In this document: positions 1-9,413 of the stretch, in pieces
How the letters are laid out: every line of letters begins with the position of its first letter
Numbering within the stretch: the first letter of the stretch is position 1
Translations under genes and position numbers: made by a program
Source: Muribaculaceae bacterium
Lineage (GTDB): Bacteria; Bacteroidota; Bacteroidia; Bacteroidales; Muribaculaceae
Length of the DNA stretch: 33,491 nt
Direction: 5' to 3'
Assembly (NCBI GenBank): GCA_022484565.1
Contig: JAKVKZ010000036.1
Coordinates: forward strand, 1-33,491
Notes under the pieces: generated by a model
Database searches by the model: none
What the model was told of the DNA's origin: nothing
What the model saw: the letters and a program-made list of their open reading frames with translations, nothing else

Positions 1-1
1 G

Positions 2-1147
2 TCACTGATTGATAGCATGCTCGTCGGTGATGAAGTGGAAGACAAAGTGTTTGTGCGCAACTGCCTACGAATCCGCATAAAAATCGGCCTTATGACTCAC
101 GATAAGAATTTGCTGGGCTACACATTGCGCTATATAGATGCGCTCGAAAGCGACATAAAAAACAGTATAAACGAAAAGGCCGAGGAACTGCAAATAATTT
201 ACGATGTGAACGGATTGACCCAACAGGTCAACAATCTTGAACTCGCAAAAAAGCAGGAGGAGATTACCGCAAGCCATAACAACACTACAATTTCAATTAT
301 CGCTCTGATTATCGTGATTATTCTCCTCGTCATGACCTTACGTCAACTGAAACGTTCAAAACGCCTCGCTTCAAACCTGAAGAATTCGCAGGCAAAACTC
401 GTCGATGACAAGGCCAAAATCCTCGACACCATGGACAAACTTGAAAAGGCGCGTAACGATGCTGTAATGGCCGACAGGCAGAAGACGCAATTCATTCAGA
501 ACATGGACCATGAAATCCGCACTCCGCTTAACGCTATTGTCGGTTTCACCCAAGTAATTACCGACCCGGAAATAAAATTGGACGATGAAGAAAAGAATGA
601 ATATGCCGACTTGATTCTGAGAAACAACAGTTTGCTGCAGAAACTGGTGAACGACGTGTTCGACATAGCCCAAATTGAATCGGGCAACATCCAAATGGCG
701 ATAGAGCCATGCTCGGTCAACGCCCTGTGCAAAGAGGCTGTCAACGCCATGTCGTCGCAGGCAAGCGAAGGCGTGGAAATGCACTTTCCGCAGCATGCCT
801 CCGACATAACAATCAACACCGACCGCAAACTGGTGCTTCAATTGCTCGGCAATTATCTGTCGAACGCCTGCAAGTTCACTGCTGCCGGCGAAATTATCCT
901 TGATTATTCTGTGGATTCCTCAGCCGAGAATGTTACTTTTTCCGTTACTGATACCGGCATTGGGATTCCAGCCGAGAAAGCTGAAATAATTTTCAACCGC
1001 TTTGAGAAGCTGAATTCTTTCCAGCAAGGCACAGGACTTGGACTGCACGTGTGCAAACTCATTGCAGCAACCCTACACGGAAAAGTGAGACTCGACACGT
1101 CTTATTCCAGCGGTTCAAGATTCCTTTTCATCCACCCCTTGAAATAA
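2..1147 (+). CDS. Sensor histidine kinase, copy 1 of 4 (5' end outside the window)
   Basis: The reading frame is open to the first bases of the window, so this is the C-terminal part of a kinase like the three complete copies that follow; about 320 residues are missing. What remains is the end of the helical sensor, a coiled segment, one transmembrane helix (codons near 290-345), a second coiled coil, a HisKA domain with H-box QNMDHEIRTPLN (phospho-acceptor His codon 509-511), and a HATPase domain with N-box (NYLSNACKFT), DTGIGIP and GTGLGLHVC. It would autophosphorylate and pass phosphate to a response regulator. No receiver or DNA-binding domain follows, so this is not a hybrid one-component regulator of the Bacteroides HTCS type. 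The stop is followed by an AT-rich gap and a separate promoter box for the next copy. Ligand and partner regulator are unknown. Confidence 0.93.
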   Translation, partial: SLIDSMLVGDEVEDKVFVRNCLRIRIKIGLMTHDKNLLGYTLRYIDALESDIKNSINEKAEELQIIYDVNGLTQQVNNLELAKKQEEITASHNNTTISIIALIIVIILLVMTLRQLKRSKRLASNLKNSQAKLVDDKAKILDTMDKLEKARNDAVMADRQKTQFIQNMDHEIRTPLNAIVGFTQVITDPEIKLDDEEKNEYADLILRNNSLLQKLVNDVFDIAQIESGNIQMAIEPCSVNALCKEAVNAMSSQASEGVEMHFPQHASDITINTDRKLVLQLLGNYLSNACKFTAAGEIILDYSVDSSAENVTFSVTDTGIGIPAEKAEIIFNRFEKLNSFQQGTGLGLHVCKLIAATLHGKVRLDTSYSSGSRFLFIHPLK

Positions 1148-1186
1148 AAATATTCATAAATTTCACTCTAAATAAATAATTATATC

Positions 1187-1194
1187 TATCTTTG
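1187..1194 (+). promoter_or_regulatory. Bacteroidetes -7 promoter box before kinase copy 2
   Basis: TATCTTTG matches the TAnnTTTG consensus and lies 46 bp before the GTG start of copy 2. No good TTTG -33 element sits at the usual spacing; TTTC at 1161-1164 is the nearest candidate. Confidence 0.5.
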
Positions 1195-1240
1195 AAAAGA
1201 AAAACGAGCATCTTTTGCTGCAATAATCTAAATTCACATA

Positions 1241-3334
1241 GTGAATAGACTAAAACTAATTATCATATTGCTCATTTGCTTTCTTTGTGGTGCAAGCGTT
1301 CAGGCAATCAATAAGAAAGCCCTATCCGACAGCCTCCTTGGCAGGTTTGTCAAGCATCCTGCGTACCGCGAGCAAGTGAAATTACTTTATAATATCATCG
1401 ACCTCAGCGAAACCACAAAAGGCAATCATTTCTACAACACACTGCTGTTCAAAATAGCGAAATCACACCACGATGTGCCAACTCAACTTGATGCTATTCG
1501 CAACCTGAATAATGTCTATACCGACTCCATAATCTTTTACCTCAACTATGTGAATTCGCTCCCCAAAAGCGATAACCAGAAGGAAACGGCTGCTTTTTTG
1601 AGGTATCAATATGCCTTGAAGAATTATCTGGTGATGAGCACTAAGGACAAATCAAATTATCTCGCACAGCTTGTCAAGCAATACAGAAACAGCAAAAACA
1701 ACGATATTTATTATCAGGCAGGCAATCTCATGATTCTGCTGTCAACTTTGGCGTATATTCCCACATGCCGTATGTCGGTGGATTACATGAGGCAACTCGG
1801 TGAGCTTACCAAGCGACTTCCAGCCGACGGACGGAATGTAATCCCGAACGTGTATTACGCGCTCGCCCCGAATTTCTATTCAAAACGCGACATGCAGAAA
1901 GAAGCACTTGAAGCTGACCGGGCTTTCCTGAATTTTCTGAATATTCTTGAACGTAATTATCGCAGGCAGGGCCGCATATACCGCAATTTCGACCTGTTCC
2001 GCTACACAAGCTATCGGCGAATGCTTCTCTACACCTCTTGCCTGTCGCAAGCCGAAATAAAGGATTTATTCAGGCGAATGAAGGAATTGACGAAAAACAA
2101 CGAGGAAATCAGCGAAGACCTCAAATCGCCTTCTTCCACCGCCTATATCCGTTACTATATGGCAACAGGTCAACCACTGAAAGCCAAGCCCTACCTCGAC
2201 AACTATCTCGCTCAGAAGTCGTCAGACGAGATAGTGTTTCTCCCGAAATTTCTGAAATACAGGATTCAAATCGGCATTATGATTCACGATAAGGGGATGC
2301 TGCCACTTACGCTAAGATACATAAAACTTCTTGAGGACAACATCAGCAACAACATCAACGAAAAGGCTCAGGAATTGCAGATTCTTTACGATGTGAACGG
2401 GCTTAACCAGCAGGTAAGCCAACTTGAACTCATAAAGAAAGAGGCTGAAGTGAAATCAAGCCGGCGTAACACTTCAATTGCAATAATTGCCCTATGCTTT
2501 GTAATAATCCTGTTTGGCATAACTTTCCGCCAACTGAAGCGGTCGAAGAAACTCGCTGCAAACCTTAAGCTGTCGCAGGACGAGCTTATCGAAGAAAAAT
2601 CCGTGATTCTCGACACTATGGACAAACTTGAGGATGCACGCAACAAGGCGGTCATGGCCGACAAAATGAAGACTCTATTCATTCAAAATATGGATCATGA
2701 AATCCGTACCCCGCTAAACGCCATAGTGGGCTTCACTCAGGTAATTACCGACCCTGAAATTGAGCTTGAAAAGGAAGACAAGGAAGAATATATGAGTCTG
2801 ATTCTCAAAAACAATGATTTGCTGCTCAAACTGGTGAACGATGTGTTTGACATAGCACAAATGGAATCGGGCAACCTTCAGATGGCTATTGAGCCGTGCT
2901 CACTCAATTCACTTTGCAACGAGGCCGTAAAGGATATGTCGTCGCGCACCGAAAAGGGGGTGAAGATGCATTTTCCGCAGCACATCACCGATTTCACGCT
3001 TAGCACCGACCGCCAGCGTGTACTCCAGCTTCTAAGCAATTATCTCTCGAATGCATGCAAATTCACCCACGAGGGTGAAATCAAGCTCGACTATTACGTG
3101 GATGAGCAGTTGAAAACTGTCACATTCTCTGTCACCGACACTGGAATCGGCATCCCAGTTGACAAGGCTGAAATCATTTTCAACCGCTTTGAGAAGCTGA
3201 ATTCATTCGAACAGGGCACCGGTTTAGGGCTGCATGTCTGCCGACTGATTGCAAAAACTCTGCACGGCGAAGTGAAACTCGACACGTCCTACACTTCCGG
3301 CTCACGATTCATTTTTGTCCATCCGATAACGTAA
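1241..3334 (+). CDS. Membrane sensor histidine kinase, copy 2 of 4
   Basis: A 697-residue protein. Residues 1-22 form a signal peptide. Residues 23-400 are a helical, TPR-like sensor predicted to be outside the cytoplasmic membrane. A coiled stretch (about 372-405) leads to one transmembrane helix (411-429) and a second coiled coil (435-475). HisKA follows with His486 in QNMDHEIRTPLN, then a HATPase with Asn600/Asn604, DTGIGIP (633-639) and GTGLGL (659-664). All residues needed for kinase activity are visible. The start is GTG; it was chosen because it gives a clean signal peptide (MNRLKLIIILLICFL) and no ATG fits. The gene has its own promoter box and is probably not co-transcribed with its neighbours. 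There is no receiver, no output domain and no adjacent response regulator. Function as a kinase is secure; the signal is unknown. Confidence 0.92.
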   Translation: MNRLKLIIILLICFLCGASVQAINKKALSDSLLGRFVKHPAYREQVKLLYNIIDLSETTKGNHFYNTLLFKIAKSHHDVPTQLDAIRNLNNVYTDSIIFYLNYVNSLPKSDNQKETAAFLRYQYALKNYLVMSTKDKSNYLAQLVKQYRNSKNNDIYYQAGNLMILLSTLAYIPTCRMSVDYMRQLGELTKRLPADGRNVIPNVYYALAPNFYSKRDMQKEALEADRAFLNFLNILERNYRRQGRIYRNFDLFRYTSYRRMLLYTSCLSQAEIKDLFRRMKELTKNNEEISEDLKSPSSTAYIRYYMATGQPLKAKPYLDNYLAQKSSDEIVFLPKFLKYRIQIGIMIHDKGMLPLTLRYIKLLEDNISNNINEKAQELQILYDVNGLNQQVSQLELIKKEAEVKSSRRNTSIAIIALCFVIILFGITFRQLKRSKKLAANLKLSQDELIEEKSVILDTMDKLEDARNKAVMADKMKTLFIQNMDHEIRTPLNAIVGFTQVITDPEIELEKEDKEEYMSLILKNNDLLLKLVNDVFDIAQMESGNLQMAIEPCSLNSLCNEAVKDMSSRTEKGVKMHFPQHITDFTLSTDRQRVLQLLSNYLSNACKFTHEGEIKLDYYVDEQLKTVTFSVTDTGIGIPVDKAEIIFNRFEKLNSFEQGTGLGLHVCRLIAKTLHGEVKLDTSYTSGSRFIFVHPIT

Positions 3335-3423
3335 TCACATCCCATCTCAATCAAATGGCCATGAACATAATATTTTACATAAAAATTTTGAGGGAACAGA
3401 CTTAACCTTTTGATAAAAATGCC

Positions 3424-3431
3424 TACCTTTG
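3424..3431 (+). promoter_or_regulatory. Bacteroidetes -7 promoter box before kinase copy 3
   Basis: TACCTTTG fits TAnnTTTG and lies about 60 bp before the likely ATG at 3493. No -33 TTTG is seen at the usual distance. Confidence 0.5.
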
Positions 3432-3492
3432 GCAAAAATAGACACAATTAAGCATTCAGTGGCATTTTTTATTGTTGTTCATGCTTTCCACG

Positions 3493-5589
3493 ATGAATAA
3501 GACAAAGTTTATTATCATCCTGCTCTTGTGCTTAAGCTGTTGCACTTCAGCTTACGCATACGATAGAAACGCATTGACCGCCAATATGCTGGAACAGCTT
3601 AGAAGAAAGCCGCCCTACCCCGAACAGGTGAAATTACTGCACAACATTATCGACTTGTGCCAAAATACCCGCAAATCACACAGCTACAACGCCATGCTGT
3701 TCAATATTGCAAAGGCTCATCACGATGTGCCAGTGCAGCTTGAGGCTATCCGTAGCCACAGCCTTATTCTCACTGATTCCTTGCCGATGTTCATCAACTA
3801 TATCAAAACCCTGCCGGCAAGCAACGACAGAAATGAAACTGCCGCATTCCTTCAGTACATGTATGCCTCCAAGACATTCGGCTTAAAAAGCAACAAGGAA
3901 GCATCAAATTATCTGGTTCATCTAATAAAGCTATACAAAACGGAAAAGGGCAACGACATCTATAGTCAGGCCGGAAAATTGCTTGTTCTTCTGTCAGCGC
4001 TTTCCTACGTTTCAACCAACGACCTTTTCAATGACTATTTAGGCAAATTGAGCAAGGTCATCGACCGTCTGCCAGCCGACGGCAGAAATTGCCTGCCAAA
4101 CACTTACTATTCTTTGGCACCAAGTTTCTATAGCAGGCACAATATGGAAAAGGAGTCGCTTACAGCCGACTTGAAATTTCTGAAATTCGTTGATGGGCTT
4201 GAAAATAAATATAGAAAAGAAGGAAGAATCTACCGAAATTTCGACATTTTCCGTTTCACTATCTATAGGCGGATGCTGACCGATACCACTTATCTCTCGC
4301 AAGCTGAGATAAAAAATCTGTTCAAGAAAATCACGCAGCTCTCAAAGACAAATATTGAAGTGCATAACGAGCTGGTTTCACCAAGGTCGATTACAATGAT
4401 AAATTATTACATCAGTACGAGGCAGATTCTTAAGGCCAAGCCATATATCGACCATCTTCTTACTAAAAACGACAGTTCCGATGTACCTTTTTTGCGTAGA
4501 TGTTTGGAAAACAGAATTAAAATCGGCATCATGATTCACGATAAAGACCTTCTGAAATACACTCTCCAGTATATCAACGTTCTGGAAAGTGACATAAGCA
4601 ACAACGTGAACGAAAAAGCCCAGGAATTGCAAATCATCTACGACGTGAACGGCCTCACGCAGCAGGTAAACGAACTTGAACTCGACAAGAAGCAGGAGGA
4701 AGTGGACTCGAGCAACCGCAACACCATTATTTCCATTGCCGCTCTTGTGATTGTGCTGATTCTGCTCTTTTTCACATGGAAGCAGCTGCTGAGGTCAAAG
4801 AGACTTGCCGTATCGCTAAAGCAATCGCAGCACGACCTTATCGAGGAAAAATCAGTGATTATGGACACGATGGACAAACTCGAGAAAGCCCGCAACGATG
4901 CTGTTATGGCCGACAAGATGAAGACCTTGTTCATTCAGAATATGGACCACGAAATCCGCACTCCGCTCAATGCCATTGTTGGCTTCACGCAGGTAATAAC
5001 CGACCCCGACATTGAACTTGAAAATAACGAAAAGGCGGAATATGCCCAACTTATCCTGAAAAATAATGACCTTCTGCTGAAATTGGTAAGCGATGTGTTC
5101 GACATTGCCCAAATGGAATCAGGCAGCATCCACGCCAACACAGAAGATTGTTCGCTCAACGACATCTGCAAAAAGGCCTTCTCCGGCATGGTAACTCATG
5201 CCCACAAAGATGTCGCAATGGTTTTTGCAGAGCATAATCAGGATTTCACTATAAAGACCGACCGGCTGCTGGTGCTCCAATTGCTTGGCAATTTCCTGTC
5301 GAACGCCTGCAAGTTCACCCACCACGGCAAAATTGAGCTTGACTACTCTGTGGATGAATCGGCCAAAACTGTAACGTTCTCAGTAACCGACACTGGCATA
5401 GGCATTCCTGCCGAAAAAGCGGAAACCGTATTCGACCGCTTTGAAAAGTTGAACGCTTTTGAACAAGGCACTGGATTGGGACTTCATGTGTGCAAACTCA
5501 TTGCCAAGACTCTTCATGGCGAGGTTAGCCTCGACACAAGTTATACCTCTGGCTCAAGGTTCCTGTTCACATCTCCTCTATCCACATAG
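3493..5589 (+). CDS. Membrane sensor histidine kinase, copy 3 of 4
   Basis: A 698-residue paralogue with the same layout: signal peptide (MNKTKFIIILLLCLSCCTSAYA), about 375 residues of helical TPR-like sensor, one transmembrane helix near residue 415, coiled coil, HisKA with His486 (codon 4948-4950), then HATPase with NFLSNACKFT, DTGIGIP and GTGLGL. The reading frame extends further upstream through TTG (3472) and ATG (3481); ATG 3493 was chosen because the signal peptide then starts with the usual Lys-bearing n-region. The transmitter half is nearly the same as in copies 2 and 4, while the sensor half differs much more. There is no receiver or DNA-binding domain. It has its own promoter box. 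Confidence is high for the family and low for any specific signal. Confidence 0.92.
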   Translation: MNKTKFIIILLLCLSCCTSAYAYDRNALTANMLEQLRRKPPYPEQVKLLHNIIDLCQNTRKSHSYNAMLFNIAKAHHDVPVQLEAIRSHSLILTDSLPMFINYIKTLPASNDRNETAAFLQYMYASKTFGLKSNKEASNYLVHLIKLYKTEKGNDIYSQAGKLLVLLSALSYVSTNDLFNDYLGKLSKVIDRLPADGRNCLPNTYYSLAPSFYSRHNMEKESLTADLKFLKFVDGLENKYRKEGRIYRNFDIFRFTIYRRMLTDTTYLSQAEIKNLFKKITQLSKTNIEVHNELVSPRSITMINYYISTRQILKAKPYIDHLLTKNDSSDVPFLRRCLENRIKIGIMIHDKDLLKYTLQYINVLESDISNNVNEKAQELQIIYDVNGLTQQVNELELDKKQEEVDSSNRNTIISIAALVIVLILLFFTWKQLLRSKRLAVSLKQSQHDLIEEKSVIMDTMDKLEKARNDAVMADKMKTLFIQNMDHEIRTPLNAIVGFTQVITDPDIELENNEKAEYAQLILKNNDLLLKLVSDVFDIAQMESGSIHANTEDCSLNDICKKAFSGMVTHAHKDVAMVFAEHNQDFTIKTDRLLVLQLLGNFLSNACKFTHHGKIELDYSVDESAKTVTFSVTDTGIGIPAEKAETVFDRFEKLNAFEQGTGLGLHVCKLIAKTLHGEVSLDTSYTSGSRFLFTSPLST

Positions 5590-5613
5590 AATGGGCATTT
5601 ATTCGGTTTGCCA

Positions 5614-5644
5614 TTTGACTATACGATTTATTTCATTATCTTTG
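5614..5644 (+). promoter_or_regulatory. Complete Bacteroidetes promoter before kinase copy 4
   Basis: TTTG at 5614-5617, exactly 19 bp, then TATCTTTG at 5637-5644. This is the full primary sigma-factor consensus of Bacteroidetes, about 40 bp ahead of the ATG at 5686. It shows that copy 4 can be expressed independently of copy 3. Confidence 0.75.
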
Positions 5645-5685
5645 GCAGTGAATGATTCCTGATTATTGGCAACGTAAGGATTTGC

Positions 5686-7803
5686 ATGAAGAAATATATT
5701 GTTTTCATATTATTTTTCATTTTTACTTTCCCAAATATTACTATGCTGGCTATCAACCGTCAAGCGTTGACCGAAAGCATGGTCCATAAACTGCTTTCGC
5801 ACCCGCCGTATTCCGAGCAAGTGTTTCTGCTCCACAATATCATCGACCTGTCGTCATCGAAAGAGGCAGCACACCCTTATTACCGCATACTTTTCAACAT
5901 CGCAAAAGCTCATGGTGATGTGCCGACACAACTTGAAGCCATACGCAACCTTAACACAATCCACAGCGATTCGATTGCTTACTTCATCAAATATGTCAAT
6001 TCATTGCCGAAAAGTAATTTACAAAGAGAGGCAGCCGCTTTCCTGAAATATCAATATTCCGTGAGGGTTTTCGTCCTGATGGACAAGAAAAGCAAATCCG
6101 ATTATCTGATAAAAATCATTAATCAGTACAAGTCAGGACGCAGCGCTGATATTTACACCGAAACGACGAAGACTATGGAATTGCTGTCGGCTTTATCCTA
6201 CATTCCCACCTGCGACATGTATTCCGATTACATCATCAAATTAGGGAAGTTGGTCAAGCTGCTCCCCGCCGATGGGCGGAGCATTCTTCCAAACGTTTAT
6301 TTCTCGTTGGCACCGAATTTCTATGCCCTGCACGGAAAGGAACTGGAATCGCTGAAAGCCGACAGGGAATATCTGAAATTTCTCGATTCACTCGACAATA
6401 AATATCGGAAGCAGGGCCGTATCTACCGAAGTTTCGACATTTATCGCTACACTTGCTATAGGCGCATGATTATGGACACCACATATCTTTCTAAAAAGGA
6501 GATTATGAAAATATTTGAGAAGATGAAGCAGCTTGGAAATGCCAACTCTGAAATTTATAATGACCTGCACTCTCCAGGCTCTTCCGCCTATATCCGCTAC
6601 TACATTGCCACCAACCAGCCTCTTAAAGCAAAGCCCTACATCGACAATTTTTTGAGCATTAAGCACGATTCCGACGAAGGGCTGAATTTCATGCGTATGG
6701 TTTTGAAATATAGACTACAAATAGGCCTGATGACGCACGACAAAGACCTGCTGAAATATACCCTTAAATACATTGACATCCTTGAGACCGACATACGCTA
6801 CAACGTTAATGAAAAGGCTCAGGAGCTGCAAATCATCTACGATGTGAACGGGCTTACGCAACAGGTCAACAAACTTGAACTTGACAAAAAACAGGAGGAA
6901 GTGGACTCAAGCCATCGCAACACTATTATTTCCATCGTCGCTCTTTTGATTGTGACAATTCTCCTTTTCATCACATGGAGGCACTTGATACGTTCTCGGA
7001 AACTCGCTCTTTCGCTAAAGAAATCACAGACGGAGCTGACCGATGAGAAATTGAAAATCATCGACACGATGGACAAGCTCGAGAAAGCCCGCAACGACGC
7101 GGTTATGGCCGACAAGATGAAGACTCTTTTCATTCAGAATATGGACCATGAAATCCGCACTCCGCTAAATGCGATAGTCGGCTTCACGCAAGTGCTTACC
7201 GACCCCGAAATTGAACTTGAAAATGATGAAAAGAATGAATATGCCACCCTCATTCTGAAAAATAATGATTTGCTGCTCAAATTGGTAAGTGATGTGTTCG
7301 ATATTGCCCAAATGGAATCGGGCAACATCCAGACTTCCATTGAACCTTGCTCTGTCAATGATATTTGCCACGAAGCCTACGACAGCATGCAGATGCGCAC
7401 AGAGAATGGCGTCGAATTGCTCTTTTCACCACACGACACTGATTTCACCCTCAACACCGACCGTCAGCGGGTGCTTCAACTGCTAAACAATTATCTGTCG
7501 AATGCCTGCAAATTCACGCATGACGGCAAAATTATCCTCGACTATTCTGTTGATAAGAAGTCGGAAACTGTCACTTTCTCCGTAACTGACACCGGCATAG
7601 GAATCCCTGCGGAAAAGGCTGAAAAGATTTTTGAACGGTTTGAAAAGGTAAACTCATTCGAGCAGGGCACGGGCTTAGGGCTGCATGTCTGCCGGCTGAT
7701 TGCTAAGACTTTGCATGGCGAGGTGAAACTCGACACGTCCTACACTGGCGGCTCTCGGTTTTTGTTCATTCATCCTTTCCGACAGCCGTCAATCACCATC
7801 TGA
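5686..7803 (+). CDS. Membrane sensor histidine kinase, copy 4 of 4
   Basis: A 705-residue paralogue: N-terminal signal sequence (MKKYIVFILFFIFTFPN), helical TPR-like sensor to about residue 400, one transmembrane helix near 415-432, coiled coil, HisKA with His488 (codon 7147-7149) in QNMDHEIRTPLN, then HATPase with NYLSNACKFT, DTGIGIP and GTGLGL. Catalytic residues are intact. The C-terminus carries a short extra tail (QPSITI) not seen in copies 2 and 3. A full promoter lies directly upstream. The next gene is a reductase with its own promoter box, so the array appears to end here. Like the others it lacks a partner response regulator in the window. Confidence 0.92.
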   Translation: MKKYIVFILFFIFTFPNITMLAINRQALTESMVHKLLSHPPYSEQVFLLHNIIDLSSSKEAAHPYYRILFNIAKAHGDVPTQLEAIRNLNTIHSDSIAYFIKYVNSLPKSNLQREAAAFLKYQYSVRVFVLMDKKSKSDYLIKIINQYKSGRSADIYTETTKTMELLSALSYIPTCDMYSDYIIKLGKLVKLLPADGRSILPNVYFSLAPNFYALHGKELESLKADREYLKFLDSLDNKYRKQGRIYRSFDIYRYTCYRRMIMDTTYLSKKEIMKIFEKMKQLGNANSEIYNDLHSPGSSAYIRYYIATNQPLKAKPYIDNFLSIKHDSDEGLNFMRMVLKYRLQIGLMTHDKDLLKYTLKYIDILETDIRYNVNEKAQELQIIYDVNGLTQQVNKLELDKKQEEVDSSHRNTIISIVALLIVTILLFITWRHLIRSRKLALSLKKSQTELTDEKLKIIDTMDKLEKARNDAVMADKMKTLFIQNMDHEIRTPLNAIVGFTQVLTDPEIELENDEKNEYATLILKNNDLLLKLVSDVFDIAQMESGNIQTSIEPCSVNDICHEAYDSMQMRTENGVELLFSPHDTDFTLNTDRQRVLQLLNNYLSNACKFTHDGKIILDYSVDKKSETVTFSVTDTGIGIPAEKAEKIFERFEKVNSFEQGTGLGLHVCRLIAKTLHGEVKLDTSYTGGSRFLFIHPFRQPSITI

Positions 7804-7857
7804 CCTTTTATTCCATATCTGTAAAAAGGGTACAAATATCAGTAATTCATATAATAG

Positions 7858-8760
<903 letters not shown>

Positions 8761-8777
8761 ATAAAACATATATAATT

Positions 8778-9338
8778 ATGAAAAAGGTAATATTATTCGC
8801 ATTGTTCGCAATGCTGCTCTTTGGCGGAATTCAGGCTTACGCCAAGCCTGCAAAAGCAAAAAAAATTCTTGTCGTGTACTATTCGTGGAGCGGAAACACC
8901 CGCACCATGGCCAATCAGATTCATGCCGTCGTCGGTGGCGACATCGCCCAAATTATTCCCGCCAAGGCTTACAGCAACGATTACAACACCGTTGTGGCCC
9001 AAGCGAAAAAAGAAATAAAGTCCAATGTTCATCCTGCCATCAAACCGATGTCGGTCAACCCACAGGACTACGATGTGATTTTCGTCGGCACTCCAAATTG
9101 GTGGGGAACTATGGCACCGCCTGTTGCCACTTTTCTTGCCACTCACAATCTTGCTGGAAAAGTGGTTATTCCGTTCGCCACTAACGGCGGTGGAGGAATG
9201 CAGAATTGCACTACCGACATCAAAAAAATGTGTCCCCATTCTACAGTTCTTTCAGGCAAAAGCATCTATGGAAGAGACGTCAGCACTTCTGCCTCTGCTG
9301 TCCGCTCTTGGCTGAAAGGCATTGCTCAACTTAAATAA
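8778..9338 (+). CDS. Exported flavodoxin
   Basis: A 186-residue protein with an N-terminal signal peptide (about residues 1-22, cleaving after AYA) and a flavodoxin domain. The FMN phosphate loop SWSGNTRT is at residues 36-43 after the first beta strand (KKILVVYY); TPNWWGTMAPP and the glycine-rich FATNGGGGMQNC carry the isoalloxazine-binding loops. It fits the flavodoxin_4 type. Flavodoxins normally work in the cytoplasm, so a secreted one is unusual, although such proteins are known in Bacteroidetes. It follows the AKR gene by 17 bp and precedes a Tat-exported AKR-ferredoxin, so it could carry electrons in the periplasm. A membrane-anchored orientation, with the N-terminal helix uncleaved, cannot be excluded. 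Confidence 0.88.
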   Translation: MKKVILFALFAMLLFGGIQAYAKPAKAKKILVVYYSWSGNTRTMANQIHAVVGGDIAQIIPAKAYSNDYNTVVAQAKKEIKSNVHPAIKPMSVNPQDYDVIFVGTPNWWGTMAPPVATFLATHNLAGKVVIPFATNGGGGMQNCTTDIKKMCPHSTVLSGKSIYGRDVSTSASAVRSWLKGIAQLK

Positions 9339-9382
9339 AATTAAAAGCAAAACACGTCTGCATTCATAATCAGTTTTTTCAG

Positions 9383-9390
9383 TATCTTTA
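9383..9390 (+). promoter_or_regulatory. -7-like box before the Tat AKR-ferredoxin operon
   Basis: TATCTTTA differs from TAnnTTTG at the last base only and lies 24 bp before the first ATG (9414). It could start transcription of the genes to 14080, which are spaced by 2-12 bp. Confidence 0.35.
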
Positions 9391-9413
9391 CCGCACATCT
9401 ATTTATTTAGTTT

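Noticed and set aside
2..7803. Hybrid two-component system regulators (HTCS) of Bacteroides
   Set aside because: The proteins end after the HATPase domain; no receiver or AraC-type DNA-binding domain and no beta-propeller sensor is seen.
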